Positions 12,441 through 25,444 of a stretch of 64,000 nucleotides of DNA are shown here, in pieces. Both the position numbers and the translations under genes were made by a program. Position 1 is the first letter of the stretch. Each line of letters starts with the position of its first letter. Under the pieces are notes generated by a model that saw nothing but the letters and a program-made list of their open reading frames with translations, was not told the DNA's origin and made no database searches. The stretch covers positions 37,985,817 through 38,049,816 of the forward strand of contig NC_090981.1 in assembly GCF_040807025.1 (NCBI RefSeq), given 5' to 3'. Source of the stretch: Struthio camelus (Eukaryota; Chordata; Aves; Struthioniformes; Struthionidae).

Positions 12441-12780
12441 GGGCTATGAACTGAGCTCATCTTGCAGTAGTGGCTATCCATAAACTTAAGGCAATGTCTC
12501 TCTACTAGGAGAATCCCACAGGGCACCAAAGCATGAATAAGGAGGTGACCTCTGATCACAGCCAGGTTATCATATAGCGGGTTGCCAAATGCCCTGGGTC
12601 CTGCCGCAAAGTCTTATTATTCGACAGATGCAGCTGCCTACCCCTCGGAGAGTGAAACAAGTGTGTGTGACCAGCCGGTGCTGGAGGAGGTGGAGAGGCT
12701 TTCCAGAGTGCTGTCCAGGTACAGCTGGGAGCATCTGGGAAGATTGGCTGTGGCTCTGATTTAGTGTCTGATCTTAGGGA
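12440..12780. other. GC-richer patch with overlapping open frames
   Basis: This patch is richer in G and C than its surroundings and is open on the plus strand (12582-12764, starting from TTG) and the minus strand (12556-12804). The plus frame includes PVLEEVERLSRVLSRYSWEH, which looks protein-like. There is no ATG at the frame start and no clean splice pair. The minus frame is proline-rich in the way translated GC-rich DNA often is. It may be an exon, a regulatory element or a repeat relic. Confidence 0.2.
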
Positions 12781-15700
12781 AAAATTAATGAGGGAATAGG
12801 TCACAAATCCCTGACTTCAGCAATGAATATGCTATTAGCGTTAATTGTATTATGCAATACAAATAAATAACATTTTTCATGCTGTTCTTTGTCACGTGAT
12901 AATGTGAATTAAGTGAACAAAATTATGACCATCTTTATCCCATCACATAGAATTTTTTCACACTGGGGCTGATTGAAGACCCAACTTCAGTGAAAATAAT
13001 CAAAACTTTTTCTCTGGTTTGTAATTGTCCTTCTATTTCTCTGTTTCCTCATGGAGAAAAATAGGTAAGGAATCTGGAAGTAACAACATTTACAGCTTTC
13101 CGGGTAAATTGTGCTTTCTACCCACACACAAGGCCTTATCACACCATTTTTCTCTGGTCTATTGATATTCATATTCATACTACTAATTATTAATTTAAAT
13201 GTCTGGAAAAGACAATATGGTCTTCAGTTCTCTCTGAATATTTCTTCAAGCTTTTCAGCAAAGCTGTGGGCACATATTCCTTTTGGCTGCAGCTGCTCCT
13301 CACTGCTTATCTGCACGTTCAGATCTTCTCTTGATTTTTTGTTTGTTTGTTTTTTTATTGTTTGATTTTTTCCCTAATTATTCAACTATTCAATATAGCC
13401 TATGTAAGATATAATTATTCAATCATTCAAGAGCTGTGCCACTTCTTAAGCTCTTTACACTAGCCTTATGCTTTTTGTCTTGGATGTGCTCACGTAATTA
13501 CCTCAGCTAGCAGTCTGGGAGGGGTGATGTCTCTCAGGAGTCAGGGAATAGCACTTGGGCTGGCAGTTTCAAAATCTAAGTGATGTTTATGATAATGTTA
13601 AAAGCAGTTGGCATGTAAAAAAATCTATAGGTCAGATTTAAAACACAAGACATATGTAAAGATTTTAAGACAAGACTTGCAGAAAGTGAGCTTCTGAAAG
13701 CTCTAAGAGTCATTTCTAGAACCTCTAGAAGTTAAGCAGTATCTCAGTTTGTGACATTTATATAACAAAAGGTGCCTGTACTTTAGAATTAGCTTCTGTC
13801 AAATGTCAAGTTCCTAATCCAGTATTGGGGAATGCAAGGAAAATTTACATTGGCAGAAATACTCAGCTTACAATAAGCTTTTTCCGGTAAGAGCTGAACC
13901 ATTTTGGACTTTGCAAGTATTCTGTCTGAGAGCTCAGCTGCAATAGTTTTAAACAACTAAATCCAAATGTTGCAATGAAAAATGTTACCCATCCTTAAGT
14001 ATGGATGTTAAGTATGGGTGTTCTGTCATAATGAAGTATTTTATATTTATACTATTTTGCAAAATATCTAGCAGAAACACACTAATCTATGCTACTTTTA
14101 GGTTTATAGTCCAAATGTTTAATGCTATAATTTTATAATGCATTATTTACATTTATAGTTGCAAAGTAGAACTTATTATTTTCCTGACTCTGCAGTTTTA
14201 AAGAGAAGGTTAATTATTGATTCTGAGCTGAGTGAAGAGGGGAGGACAAAGTTACCAATTATTTTTTATTGTAAATCTAATCTGACATTCTGACAGCACG
14301 TACTACATAGTGCTGCAGCTTTTCTTGGAGATAAAATATTTCCAAAATAATAAACAGCTGCACTGCAAAACAATGATACATTAGAAGATAAAGCTTTTGA
14401 GCTATTCAGACATGAAGACTTGGAGAGAGCTGGAATAAGCAATGGCATTCACCGTATTTATCTGGGGCAGCTGGGGCCATATACCTCAGTATATAATAAT
14501 CATCAGAATATTGCTTTTCAGTTCCATAGTGTTGATTTAAAACATAAAGGTTGATGACAGGGTATTTACAGGAAAGACCTCCGCCTTGAAAAATCTTGTT
14601 TTCACTTCAGTCTGATTGCTAGGCTTTAATATTGCTAAAATTCTCTTCTGTTTTTTGATGTGCTTTTTCAAAATCACAAAGAATAGGATTCAGGGCTTTT
14701 TTTCATTTTCATGTGTTCATAATTGTACAGTTTTGTACTGAGAGTCAAATTTGACTACTACCATATATGTTTGCTGCCCTTTAGTTTGAAGATATCTATG
14801 TTTCACACAGATAATGGAAAAACAAATCTCATTTGATTTTTGAGGCAAAGTTATTTCACTTCTTTCATATCTTTAAAGTCCAAATTTTGATTTTTCAATT
14901 GGATAGAGAGCCCCAAGCAGTGAGCTTTGTGCAGGAATTATAAGATTGACTCCTCTGTCCAAAACTGTATGTAAAGCAGCCGAACAACTATAAGTTAATT
15001 CAGTTCTCTACTAGCTTCTGAAAGCTCTTTTCCGTGGGAGATTAGTGGCAAAAGGCAATAAAATGAAGAACTCTTATCTCAAATTGATTCCCTAGTAAGA
15101 ATAGGCTAAGTGATGTAATTTTTGGCACCTATCTGTTGGCCACAGATTGATTCTTTTCCCCTTCCAAAGAAACTTTTTTTTCCACAATATTAGGCAGTTT
15201 AACTAATTCTGTGGCATATTTCTGTTGTGTCCAGATGGACCTGATAGAGGGATCTCTGTTGTGTGGGAATATCAAGATGCCAGGGTGATGAGCAAAAGAT
15301 GGAAAAACAAGCAAATAAAAAGTCTTCAATCCTCTGTGCTCCTTGGACTCAAACCTAATAGAGCCTCTCCTGCGATTAAATGGAGCTTTTGATTATTCTC
15401 CAAAACAGAGCTTATAGAGATTGTGAAGCTTTGCAGACAAGCTTGCTTGTGACTTTTATCCTGCTTCTTCGTGCCAGATTATTTGTTGAAATTTGTCATA
15501 GGATCTGCAATTTACCCTTGAGTAAATAATTTAAGTACTGCTGGTCAGCTATTATAATACTATTTTCCATACTGAAGAGGACATGATACCAATCAGACAA
15601 ACAATAAATGCCTGAAAAAATACAGATTTTATTTTAAAAAAGAATACTGGAAAAAAACCCTGTTTGTTATAACCTATTTTTTATGTGATCTTCTACCTGT

Positions 15701-15980
15701 TAATCTCAAATAAAAACATAAAAATAATGAATGTCATTTTGAAGTGAAAAAGACAGACTCGTTCCATCAGAAGCTGGCAGTGAAAGTTTACATCTAGAGG
15801 ATGATATGGAAAAAATAGGTCTAGCAAAATGGGTTTTAACATAGGAGAAACTACAATCAAAGAACCCAAACAGACCTGCTTTAATTTGAGCATATGTGCT
15901 ACTTTCCTGTGATGTTTCTTTCTTGCAAAAAGATTTAAATGCTGTGAAGGCTCCTCGTGAAGGTTACGTTCTTTCCACAG
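12780..15980. other. non-coding stretch, no gene seen
   Basis: Short frames only. Imperfect direct repeats sit at about 13374-13428 (AATTATTCAA units about 40 bp apart) and 13990-14018 (TTAAGTATGG twice). The 119-codon minus frame at 15693-16052 is rich in F, L, K and H, has no recognisable domain and overlaps other open frames. Confidence 0.65.
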
Positions 15981-16024
15981 CTGCAGAAATTCATAAGGCA
16001 ATGAAACCTGCTCATTTTCACCTT
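15981..16024 (+). other. candidate micro-exon (44 nt)
   Basis: The segment is preceded by a pyrimidine-rich acceptor (TTCTTTCCACAG or similar context ending at 15980) and followed by GTAAGTGAG, an ideal donor, at 16025. The frame running through it stays open on both sides. Read in that frame it starts in phase 1 and ends in phase 0, which happens to fit the phase-0 start of the candidate exon at 19375. It contains an in-frame ATG. Short sequences with both signals arise often by chance in 64 kb. Confidence 0.15.
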
Positions 16025-16080
16025 GTAAGTGAGAAGAAAAGGGCTTCAGCATCTGGAATAAGAGTTAAAAGCCTGTGAAG

Positions 16081-17379
16081 AGAGGAGCTTAGTTTTTCTA
16101 CAAACAAAAGGTGCAGGATATGGGCCAAACCTCCAACAGAATATGGGTGCTCTTTATGTATGTAATTATTACAAAATTCCCCATTCTTTTATGGTCCCTT
16201 TGGAGGTGGTTTTATAACTGCTCAGAGTTCAGGGTAATTCTTTTTTTACCTCCTCCTCAAATCGCTATCAAGCAGTTGCTTCATCTGATGTGTGTTTTAT
16301 GATCATTGAAGAGATTTGCTCCTAAACTTTACACTTGATTGAAGTAAGGAACCTATACAGGTCCTTTACTCTGGGTTCATGTCATTTTCATTTATTTTCT
16401 TTAATTGCTTTGGAAGCCCAACAATTCTACATGGGTATTTCAAAATGAAAAATGCTTTTATGATTTTTATCGCTAAGACTTAGCCAACTTGAGAGATGAA
16501 ATGAGTCATAATCTGGAATTCAGAGAAAGCTTTTCTTTTATTTCTTCTTTTACCATAGCAAGTAATGGAAAATTTTGCCTGTTTAGTTAATGAAAAATAT
16601 GTTTGAAACAAGTAAATACTCATTGAACTAATATGATTAAATGCATATAATCATTAAAAAAAAAGCTTGTACTGACTGAAGGCTAACATTATAAAGCGCT
16701 GCTTTCCAGCATGCTAAATTCCTTTCTTTAAAGTTAACACTTGTCTAAGGTTTCGGTTTAAACCTCTGTTATTTTTTGATCTGTAACTTTTGTAGCTATG
16801 CACATAATACTTCCTATTTGAAATTTAGTATTTCACTCATTCTTATGTTACATATTTGATGTTTATTTAATTATTGCATTTCTTTTTTTGTTTATTTTCT
16901 TTAAAAAAGCTTTTGGTATTTTGCTTGACAATGAAACCAGATGCTATTTTACTGGGATGTTTCACTGGAAAAAGTCTTGCTGCCTTTGCTTTCCATTTAG
17001 CTAGTGCAGTAAAGTAGTTTTCCAATAGCTCAGTTCAGCTGAAGACACATGTGCGACAGACAGCCTTAGGGAAAGATGTGTATATTCCAGTGCCGCATGC
17101 AAGCAATCGGGTGAAGATTTGGCAAGTAGTTGCTACCATAGGCACCCTGACCATGCTCAAGGAAAGCTAAATTTGTTCCTCCCTTCACAGGGTCTGCTCC
17201 ATGATTCTGGCATGGGAGCTTCAGTGCTGACTTGTCATGCTGACTACTGAGCAGGAGGTGTTTATTTATGTTAGTTGCAGGACTATTGCCATCTCCTTTT
17301 GTAAAAAGGTGCTTCTGTTTTATTAGGGTGAATTTAGAAGAGTTAAATGGCAGTTAAGAGGGCTCTGCAGAGGACCTTG
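16081..17379. other. non-coding stretch, no gene seen
   Basis: No exon, RNA gene or mobile element was recognised. Only AT-rich low-complexity sequence and short overlapping frames are visible. Confidence 0.65.
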
Positions 17380-17515
17380 AGAAATTTGGGTTCTTTTCTA
17401 ATGAGTGGTCTCCATGCTGTAAGCATTGCTTTAGCAATTTACTATTAGGAAATTGGGCAAGTTACAACATTTTCATGCCTCAGAGTCACAAGAGTCATCA
17501 GATTAGTTGTTATGA
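17380..17515 (+). repeat. MIR-like (CORE-SINE) remnant
   Basis: The order of motifs follows a MIR element in sense orientation: TTTGGGTTC, then TTTACTATTAG, then TTGGGCAAGTTAC, then ATGCCTCAGAG, then a weakened CATCAGATTAG. These correspond to the MIR body GGGTTCAAATCC, CTTACTAGC, TTGGGCAAGTTAC, TGCCTCAGTTTCC and CATCTGTAAAA segments. The middle block is a very close match and the ends are heavily decayed. MIR copies are old enough to be shared across amniotes, so presence in a bird is reasonable. Confidence 0.5.
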
Positions 17516-18724
17516 TTAGTCTATTTCATTATCTAGCACTAAATGTTTTGTGCTGGAGGTTGCCCACATAAATCTGACTTTGACCAGTAGTTGAATATAT
17601 ACTCTTCTAAAAATGGTTCAGGAAATGCTACAGTCGAAAAGAAGCACTGTTACCTTGACTGTGTGGTCTCAGTATGCAACAGGATTTCAGAATGGTATTG
17701 AATCTTCTGAAATGACAGAAGTCCATATAATATATACTGTTTGCTCACCACCTTTAAGCACAAGAGTTGCTAGTGACTATGTATGGAAACATTACTGAGT
17801 TTTTCCTATATGATAAACCACCTGATGGTCAAGGTTAGTGGATAAGTTAGTTTCAATGTGCACAAAATAGCTAATATCATTTACTTATAGTTTTAATAAA
17901 TAGTATTAATCAAAGTCTTAAGAAAGTGTAAGAATCATAGAGGAGATGACAGGAAGGAATAATTACAGATGAATGTTGGTGGGAAATTCCTGCAGAATAA
18001 CAATTTAATCATAAAATGCTAAAAAGTATGCACTAAAATGGAGAATATCTTGTGAACTAGCTAAAGTATTCTTCACATCTTGCTATTTTATCGTTTACCC
18101 AATCTTAGGGCCATCACACATCCATAAAACACAATAGGAGATGTAACTAACATTAACTAACCCAGACTGTTACTGAATTATGGAAGGTCTCTTTTCAGGT
18201 CTACCATAGGCAACTGAAAAATGACTTAATTTTTTCTCTACACTTCATATACCAAGAAAATGAAAAGTGAGGGTCTGCCATAGCAGCTGCTCAGTCACTT
18301 GAAAACTCCCAGTATCCCACACTAGCTATTCAAACTAAGTTTAAGGCTAATTTTCTGTCCTGAAAGAAAATTTGGCTTTGAAGGTTAAATTCACTGGCGA
18401 CAGTCAGTAGAAAATTCTCCCTACTTACTGAAATAAGTAACACATGCTCTTTTTGCTTATTTCTTTTAAAACAAAACAAAATAACTTTTCTATGATTCTT
18501 TCTGTGACCATCTTGTGACCATATTTCTCTTCTGTGAGCTCTTGCGTAATCTATAGGTACAAATATTTACAGACTATAAGCCTTAATTTCCAAGTGAAGT
18601 TTCATTGGAAAGTTGACTTTTAGCCTGATTTTTTGGTGTTCTGAACACACTGAGACTGATTTAAAGCTCCTGAGACTGACAAGAATCTGTTTTTGCTGAG
18701 TTTTGGCTCACATCTTACTAACCA

Positions 18725-18731
18725 TGAGTCA
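18725..18731. promoter_or_regulatory. AP-1 (TRE) motif within ATGAGTCAT
   Basis: The site is the extended palindromic AP-1 consensus ATGAGTCAT. It lies about 510 bp upstream of a duplicated pair of the same core. Sequence match only. Confidence 0.35.
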
Positions 18732-19234
18732 TGAAACACAATTAATTATGAAATGTTTTTTGATAAAAAAGTCTAGATAAAAGTTTGGAAAATGATCACA
18801 ATCAGTAAAAACTCTTCTATGATATTACACTATGCTTTTGTTATATTTGTAAGCTGACTATTTCTTATATGGAATCATAATTAGTTTTACCTTTGGAAAA
18901 TGCATCATTTTCTAATGTAATTCTTATCTTCCTTACTAGTTAGAAATGTTTGTTCAGAAGCAAGTATCACATTGATGTGCAGGAAATCAGAATGATAATC
19001 CTTTGTAAATTCAGCAATTTCATGGTGATTCCCTTTTTATTAATTTTATTAATGTGCTGAAGAGGTATAGTACCACTAAGCTTTTTAAATACAGAGCTTA
19101 CCAGCAAAATGCAGGTTAAATTTCCACCTATTAAATAAATGTATTAATGATACTTATCTTCTCTTCTATTTGCTGAGCAAAACATTTTTAACTTCTCAAT
19201 TTTCCATGTAGTAGGAAAAATGAAGAGTCCTCTC

Positions 19235-19270
19235 TTCATGAGTCACTCAGGATTCATGAGTCACTCAGGA
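19235..19270. repeat. exact 18-bp tandem duplication carrying two AP-1 motifs
   Basis: The unit TTCATGAGTCACTCAGGA occurs twice without a mismatch (19235-19252 and 19253-19270). Each copy holds a TGAGTCA core (19239-19245 and 19257-19263), so the duplication doubles a candidate AP-1 site with 18-bp spacing, between one and two helical turns. Identity of the copies suggests a recent event. Confidence 0.9.
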
Positions 19271-19374
19271 TATTTTTTTCTCTCTAACTTAGAGAAAATA
19301 TTGTCTGAAAATTGTGCTTTATTTTGTACAGAGATATCAGAATGACTCTACAACACTCATATGTTATTTAACAG

Positions 19375-19499
19375 GACAAGGTTTGCAGCAAGAAGAAATA
19401 TCCCCTATTAGTGCAGCTGACAGATTTGAAGAGGGGGCCAAACAGACAAGACTTCAGTTACCTAAGCCCTGCTTCAGCTCTGAACCGCAAACACCAAAG
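19375..19499 (+). other. candidate coding exon 1 of a pair (unidentified protein)
   Basis: An acceptor (TTATTTAACAG) precedes 19375 and the donor GTGAGG follows at 19500. Two of three frames are open across the 125 nt. Read from phase 0 the peptide begins DKVCSKKKYPLLVQLTDLKR, continues through a Ser/Tyr-containing stretch and ends in phase 2. Phase 2 joins in frame to the candidate exon at 19599. The pyrimidine tract of this acceptor is weak. If real, the segment would be a basic, soluble stretch preceding a membrane segment. I do not recognise the protein, and no start codon in frame is visible here. Confidence 0.25.
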
Positions 19500-19598
19500 G
19501 TGAGGTAGGAATATGTTGAGAACAGTTGGCTTCTGTTTCAGACCTAAGGGAGAGCTTGTGTTCCTGAGCATTTGTCTGCTTCTTTCCACCTTTTTCAG

Positions 19599-19667
19599 TC
19601 GTTTTAACAAGAAGATATTGCCATTTCTCCTTCTGTTATGTGTGGCCATCGTGGCCACACTGATACA
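19599..19667 (+). other. candidate coding exon 2 with a hydrophobic membrane-like segment
   Basis: A strong acceptor (TTCTTTCCACCTTTTTCAG, AG at 19597-19598) and a perfect GTAAGT donor at 19668 bound 69 nt. Joined in frame to the exon ending at 19499 across a 99-nt intron, it reads SRFNKK followed by ILPFLLLLCVAIVATLI: basic residues and then about 17 hydrophobic residues, the signature of a single-pass membrane anchor. The other joining frame hits TAA at once. T-rich DNA can give leucine/phenylalanine stretches by chance, so the splice signals are the better evidence. Downstream exons were not identified. Confidence 0.3.
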
Positions 19668-19679
19668 GTAAGTTATGCG

Positions 19680-22600
19680 GAGTATTCTACAGTGGGAATC
19701 GCAGCAAATACTCCAACATCCATTTTAAGTTTCACACCATTTGATGAAATAATCCGCTGCAGTTGCCTTTGCTATAAGCAAGGTTGTTATTGAAGTAGGG
19801 ACTCTGTAACACCACATAAAATGTAGCTTTCCATGAAAACAAAATACTTAATATAGAACCATTTAACGTCTAAAGGTTTAGAGCTATTTCCAGCAAATTC
19901 AGCTTTCCTGCGGTCCTATACATACAAGAGCCTGCTGGAGATAAAGCAATAAAATGACTACAGCTGAGTCAGATGAAGAAGGGGAAAAATAGTCTTGTTC
20001 TTATCCTTCTAAATTGTCCTTGTTGTGTAGTCACACACCATAATAACGTAATGACAGTAACTCCTAAAAGAAAACGCAGTCCTGTTACAACTTCTTAATG
20101 AAGTCTCCTAACTTGAATTGGCTCTGAAACAGTACGATTATTTAAGGTTATCATCTAAAACTTATGACACCCTAAGTATTTTCTTACTGCTCGTTAGTTT
20201 CCTTTCAATGCCTAGAAAACATTCTGCAGATTTCTGTAAAATTCCTTATGGTAACTACAGTTGTTGGCAGAATAGTAGCAGCAATCAGTCCTAGCTTTAA
20301 GCCCGATCCAGCAAAATAGTTAAACTCCTAAGAAACCTTACATTTTTTATATTAATTTCTGTGATTCCTCATGTGTTTGGTTGTGTCATATCTACTCATT
20401 TTTAGAAAATAAGTAGAACTGGATCATCAGAAATAAGGTTTCCTGAAGATAATAACACTGTGGACATACATAATTCCTTTCAGATATACCATCTAGGCTT
20501 TCCAGCTGCTTATACTTTGAACTATAATCTCAGGACAGAGAAGCACTTAAGCACATGTATATTGCTGTATTACTGGTATATTTATTGAATAACAACTTAG
20601 TGTTGAATAGTATTTTTGCATAACCAGTTTGTGGCATCAGTGGGGATATAATAAGCTGGAAGAATTTTTAACCCATTCATTGGAACATAATATTGGACTT
20701 GAAAATAGAAAAAGAAAATTTGAACAAATTTTACAGAATTCATTATTTAGTCTTTGTTGGTTTTGAAAATTATGGTGAGATGAAAGCATAACAACTAACT
20801 CACCTGTTACCACTGAGCAGTAAGCAATTGATTCACTTAAGCATATCTTCTTATATTACTGGAACATCTGATGTTTTTTCCAGTTGCTTATTAAGAAATA
20901 TTTCTGAAGGACAGCTATCCTGATCACAAAACTTTGCTTAACCCCTTGGCTTTTCCGTTTGCTGAGGACAGGCTAGTATGATCATGACCTTGAGCAACAA
21001 ATATCACAACTGGTACACAAGTAGCAAAAAAAAAAATCACAGATATATTTGTAGACATTGATGCATTTGTTACTTGGCACTAGAGAATTTAAGAGAATAA
21101 TAAGGTGCTTGCTTTTAGTTTTTAAAGACAGTGACATACAGAAAATGATTGATCACAATGGAGAGAATTGCATAATACAATGTCCTCCTGACTAGATAAA
21201 TGTATTAAAAAGTGTGAGAAAGATCGGTGGGTGATAGATACCAAATATGTATGAGTTCACACTGCAGGAACACTGGAAAGAATGCAAAAGCCTGTGCTAT
21301 TTTCGGATGTGCATTCAGAAAGAATTTAATGTAAGAACTGGAGGAGAATAGAACTGTTCTGCATAGGACTGGTTATAAACTCACGGAAATGTCATCAAAT
21401 TTGTTCATTGTTTGCATTGTAGCAGGATACTAGAACCTTAGTCCCAAAATAGAAGGACAGTATAAGGCACTGTAAAAAGCACTGGATTAATAATTACAAA
21501 AGGGGAACCTAGAAACAACCGTACAGCACTGGCTATCTTGGTGATAGGCACTATTTGCAGTACAGGAAATTCACACCATTTTGGTGGGAATTACAGTGAA
21601 GAGAGTTCTAAGGAAGGATTTGGAGGAGGCAGCTTTTTTTGATGCTTTGGGGGAGCCATTCCCAAGCTGATAAGCTATGAGATAAGGCCGTGAGAGAACC
21701 TGAATACGTAGCCAACCAGTAACATATTCTCTTTGTTACAAAGAGCCAGCTAAGAGAATGAATTCTACAGCAATGTGTGGAATGGACGTGCATTGGGTAA
21801 GCTGGATAAGTATTGCTCCATGAATGTCCTGAAAGAGAACAAGGGTAATGGAAAATATGAGTTAAAGTCCAAGTTTAGGAATTCTCCAGAAGGAGATACT
21901 TGCTTTTTCAAAGAAAAATGACAAACAGAAGATCACCATTTTGTTTTGGCTGTAATGAAACAGGTCTGCATTAAGAAGAGAGATATTTTTTAATCAGCAT
22001 GAAAAGGATAGCTGAACTTGCCGTGAAATTAGGTTACCCAGTGATAATGAGCAGAAGTGAAAGGGATAATAAATCAAGTAGAGGGCAAGCAGCTCTCTTT
22101 AGATCAGATTACAGCTTGGAGAGGATAAGAACAAACTGAATTTTGATGAGAGCCATTTTAGTCAAGTGCAAAAAGCCATATTGGATAGGGTCTAAGATGG
22201 CACTGAATTCTAACTTCATTAGTAACTGAAAGATAGAAATCCAAACAGCCATTTGTTGGTAATATGTTTAATACTGCATGTAAGGGAGATAAGACAATAG
22301 TGTATATTGGGAGATTGATATTGTCTGTATCTTTTTAGATTACTTACGCATCTTTTCAGCATAAAAGAAAAAAAATTCATTGCATGCATAGAAATGATCT
22401 CTTCCTATAGATAAATGTTCTGCCATTTATACATGCTGAGTATCCCTGTACTTTTGGAGCGATTCCCTTGATCTCCCCGAAACGTATTGTGGAGTTAAGT
22501 TTGAGTCAGTGTCACTGATAGTCTCTCCATCAGGAGTGTAATCCTAAGTGAGCTTTACAAATGCTTCACAACCTGCAGCTTCAAATCTTCCATGTCAGCA

Positions 22601-25440
22601 AGGATACACATTCCTAAGAATCCAGGTGTCAAAGCGTTTCAGAGAGCTGTTCTTCAGCCTGCTCTTGGGTTTGTAATGAAGCTTCGTTATCTCCCTAGGT
22701 GGAACACTGAGTTTTTCACTGCTCACCCGTTAAAAACTCTGAGATTTGAATGCTATTGCTGATTTGTATTAGAACTGACTGCTCCCTGGGTGTGTATACC
22801 CCCGTCATTATGGACACCTAAAGTAAGATCATTATTTCTGTCAGCATTCCCAGTTTTCCTCTAATATCTATCCTGCAGCTGAGAAGCAGAACATGAGAAA
22901 GAGGGCAGAAATAATTTTTTTAAAAGAAAGCTATTTTAGGGTTTAATTATTTTAGAGTATATTTGAGTGAGGAAAATTTATTTTTCCAAATTGTGCACCA
23001 GTAGGTCAAATGTTGGACAACAAGGCAGATCATCTGCAGTCCCTTCTTTGAATAGGTAATCTCAATTTAAGTTTACCCTTCTTGCAAAAGTCTTTGTAAA
23101 ACTACTTGCTATAGTTTGGGATGCAGATAGCTCAAAAGTAGTTGTATATAAATAACCATTAGAATGCTTGCTAGGGCTTTCATTGTGTTTCCAGCAGGTT
23201 GACTGCTGTTCCATCTTTGAGCACAATGTAACTAAATCAATATGATTTCGTATTGCTTTCTGATGATTATACAACTGAAGCAGAATGAAACGAATAGTTT
23301 ATGCTCTGACATAAAATCAAGATGTAGAAAGATCCTTGCATGATGGTGTTCATCAGCTGCTCTGCAGAGTAGCAGACTACATTTCATTTTTTAATTTATC
23401 TTAGTTGCCCCTTCTGAAACCTTGGAGACACACCTGCTGTGGCCACCTAGTGCTTTAAGTGTCTGACCTTATCATAGAATCGTGAATTGCTACTACCCTT
23501 AGCTGCTGCAGAAGAAAAGAGAGTACATATCTAGCTACTATTTCATTTCCTCGGATAAATTCACCAAAGAAAGTTTTCAGGCTCCAGGAAGCTTCCTGGG
23601 AGCAGACTTCAAGAAGAAACTCCCTGTTTCACTATATAACTTTTCTCCACCACATCCAACAGCACTCTGTTCATAGTCCCTAGTTTTCTGACATTCAGGT
23701 TGGAAAAAGAAGGAGAATACAAAGGAATTAAAAGTTCATTTTGGGTTTTCTATATGACACTTGTATTCTAGAACCATTATATCCTCTCTTCCCTGGTCAG
23801 GAAGTGACTGAGCCTTTAGCAGACAGAAGAAAAACATTGGAATATACATTAGACCCTCATACACAATGGCATCAAGCCATGAAATAAGAGAGGCGATTCC
23901 TTTTCTCTTTCTCTGTTATGTTCATTTCTTCATGCCAAAATTTATATAGAAATTTAGAAACTGGAGGAACGCTTAGTGTTCAGGAACATAATCATTACCA
24001 AAGCAGCTGGTAAAGACTGAGGATTCTGTTTTAAAGCTCATAAATTTTGCAACCCTTTCCTGGGGAGAAAGGCATAAGAATATTGTATAATGTGGTTAGT
24101 GCTATTATAGACAAAGTGAATCAGAAACGCCTTCCCTTCTTTCCTGTCTGCTTACTTCTGCCTCATTCACATCTCTGACCCTTCCTCTCTGCTTCAGGAA
24201 GGACAGGTGACAACCTGGATCTAACGGTTCTACATATATATTTTTTGGCAAAAAGTAATTAAGAAAACGATGCAAGAATATGTGTTTCTTGACAAGTAAT
24301 GTATTAAGGGAGGGGGAACCAATTACTTACTTATACGAGAGAATCTGATTACTTAAAATGAGGTACAAATAGGGAGAAAACATACATAGTATATCAGGGG
24401 AAAACCATCAACAGAGTTTAAATGGAATTGTTTGGTGAAATAATTTTGATTCTACCACAAACTTTTAGTGATTTTGATCATGTCATTATCGTGCATAGCT
24501 ACAATATACTTGATAAATAATACTCACTAAAGTAGTTGTAGTGAATCTTCTAAATTTCTAGGGCACATAAATTTGTAAATTTCCACAAATCTTCCTTAGA
24601 GGTGGTCTGTAGGGCTTCCACTAATCTCTGTAAAAGTGTTAGACGTAAATTCAAATCATATACGAATAAAGCAACTTCTGCTTTTCCAGGGCTGGAATAT
24701 TTTACTCCATCTTATGTATGTGCTTCCTATCTGTCTATGCTTTTAAACATAACTGTGTCATCGGAGTCTCAATTTTTTCAAGACTCTCTGAACTCTTAGC
24801 TCTTCCTTTCCTATCTCTTTGCTGGATCTTCATCCCTACGAAAAGATTTTTTCTCTTGAATTTTCTGCATTGAACTACTGCTTTTAGCTCTTTCTTCAAC
24901 CCTATGCCTGTTAAGTAAAATAAGGAAGGGCAACTGGAGCTCTCAGACTCTAGTTTAACTTCTTTGCAGTGGATGGATTTAAGGATAGAATCACCCTGTG
25001 ATGTCATTGTTCTTTTTTTGAGGTATTTATCCTTGGGCCAATTGTCAATAAAAAAATATCACTGGGATTGTATTGAGAAGTTTAGCAAATGTCCTTTTGT
25101 TCCCACTCTAAAAATAATGTCAGAATAACAGGAGAATGAAACTCTTTGTTAAAAAATAAAGTTTCAAATGAAGGACTAAATTATATACATATAATTTTAT
25201 ATATTATTATATATATAATTATATATATATGTAAAACAACTTACTTTTTAGACAACACTTTTTCAGAAAAAATGTTGAAAATAGGAACATGAGCTTATAA
25301 TAATGTAATGCTATGATATGTGGTTAGGCTCTTAGTTAACTGTTCTTCTGGCTAAGCAGTAAGTTAAATTCAGACTTTTTGAAGGAGATGCCTATTAACA
25401 TAAGAAATTGTTTGGAAGATGACACAGAAAAGCCTTGAAA
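19680..25440. other. non-coding stretch, no gene seen
   Basis: No gene, RNA or intact repeat was recognised. The segment at about 21600-21800 is less AT-rich and open on the minus strand for 61 codons without a motif. An AT-alternating tract lies at 25180-25231. Confidence 0.65.
25180..25231. repeat. AT-alternating low-complexity tract
   Basis: About 50 bases consist of TATA and ATAT runs with single interruptions. It is self-complementary and could form cruciform or slipped structures. Ordinary simple repeat. Confidence 0.85.
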
Positions 25441-25444
25441 TAAT

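Noticed and set aside
15693..16052. 119-codon minus-strand frame
   Set aside because: F/L/H/K-rich with no motif, overlaps plus-strand frames, and its length is expected by chance in six frames over 64 kb.
23460..23500. ATCATAGAATCGTGAATT resembling a reverse-strand CR1 octamer tail
   Set aside because: Only one octamer-like match and no CR1 3' sequence beside it.
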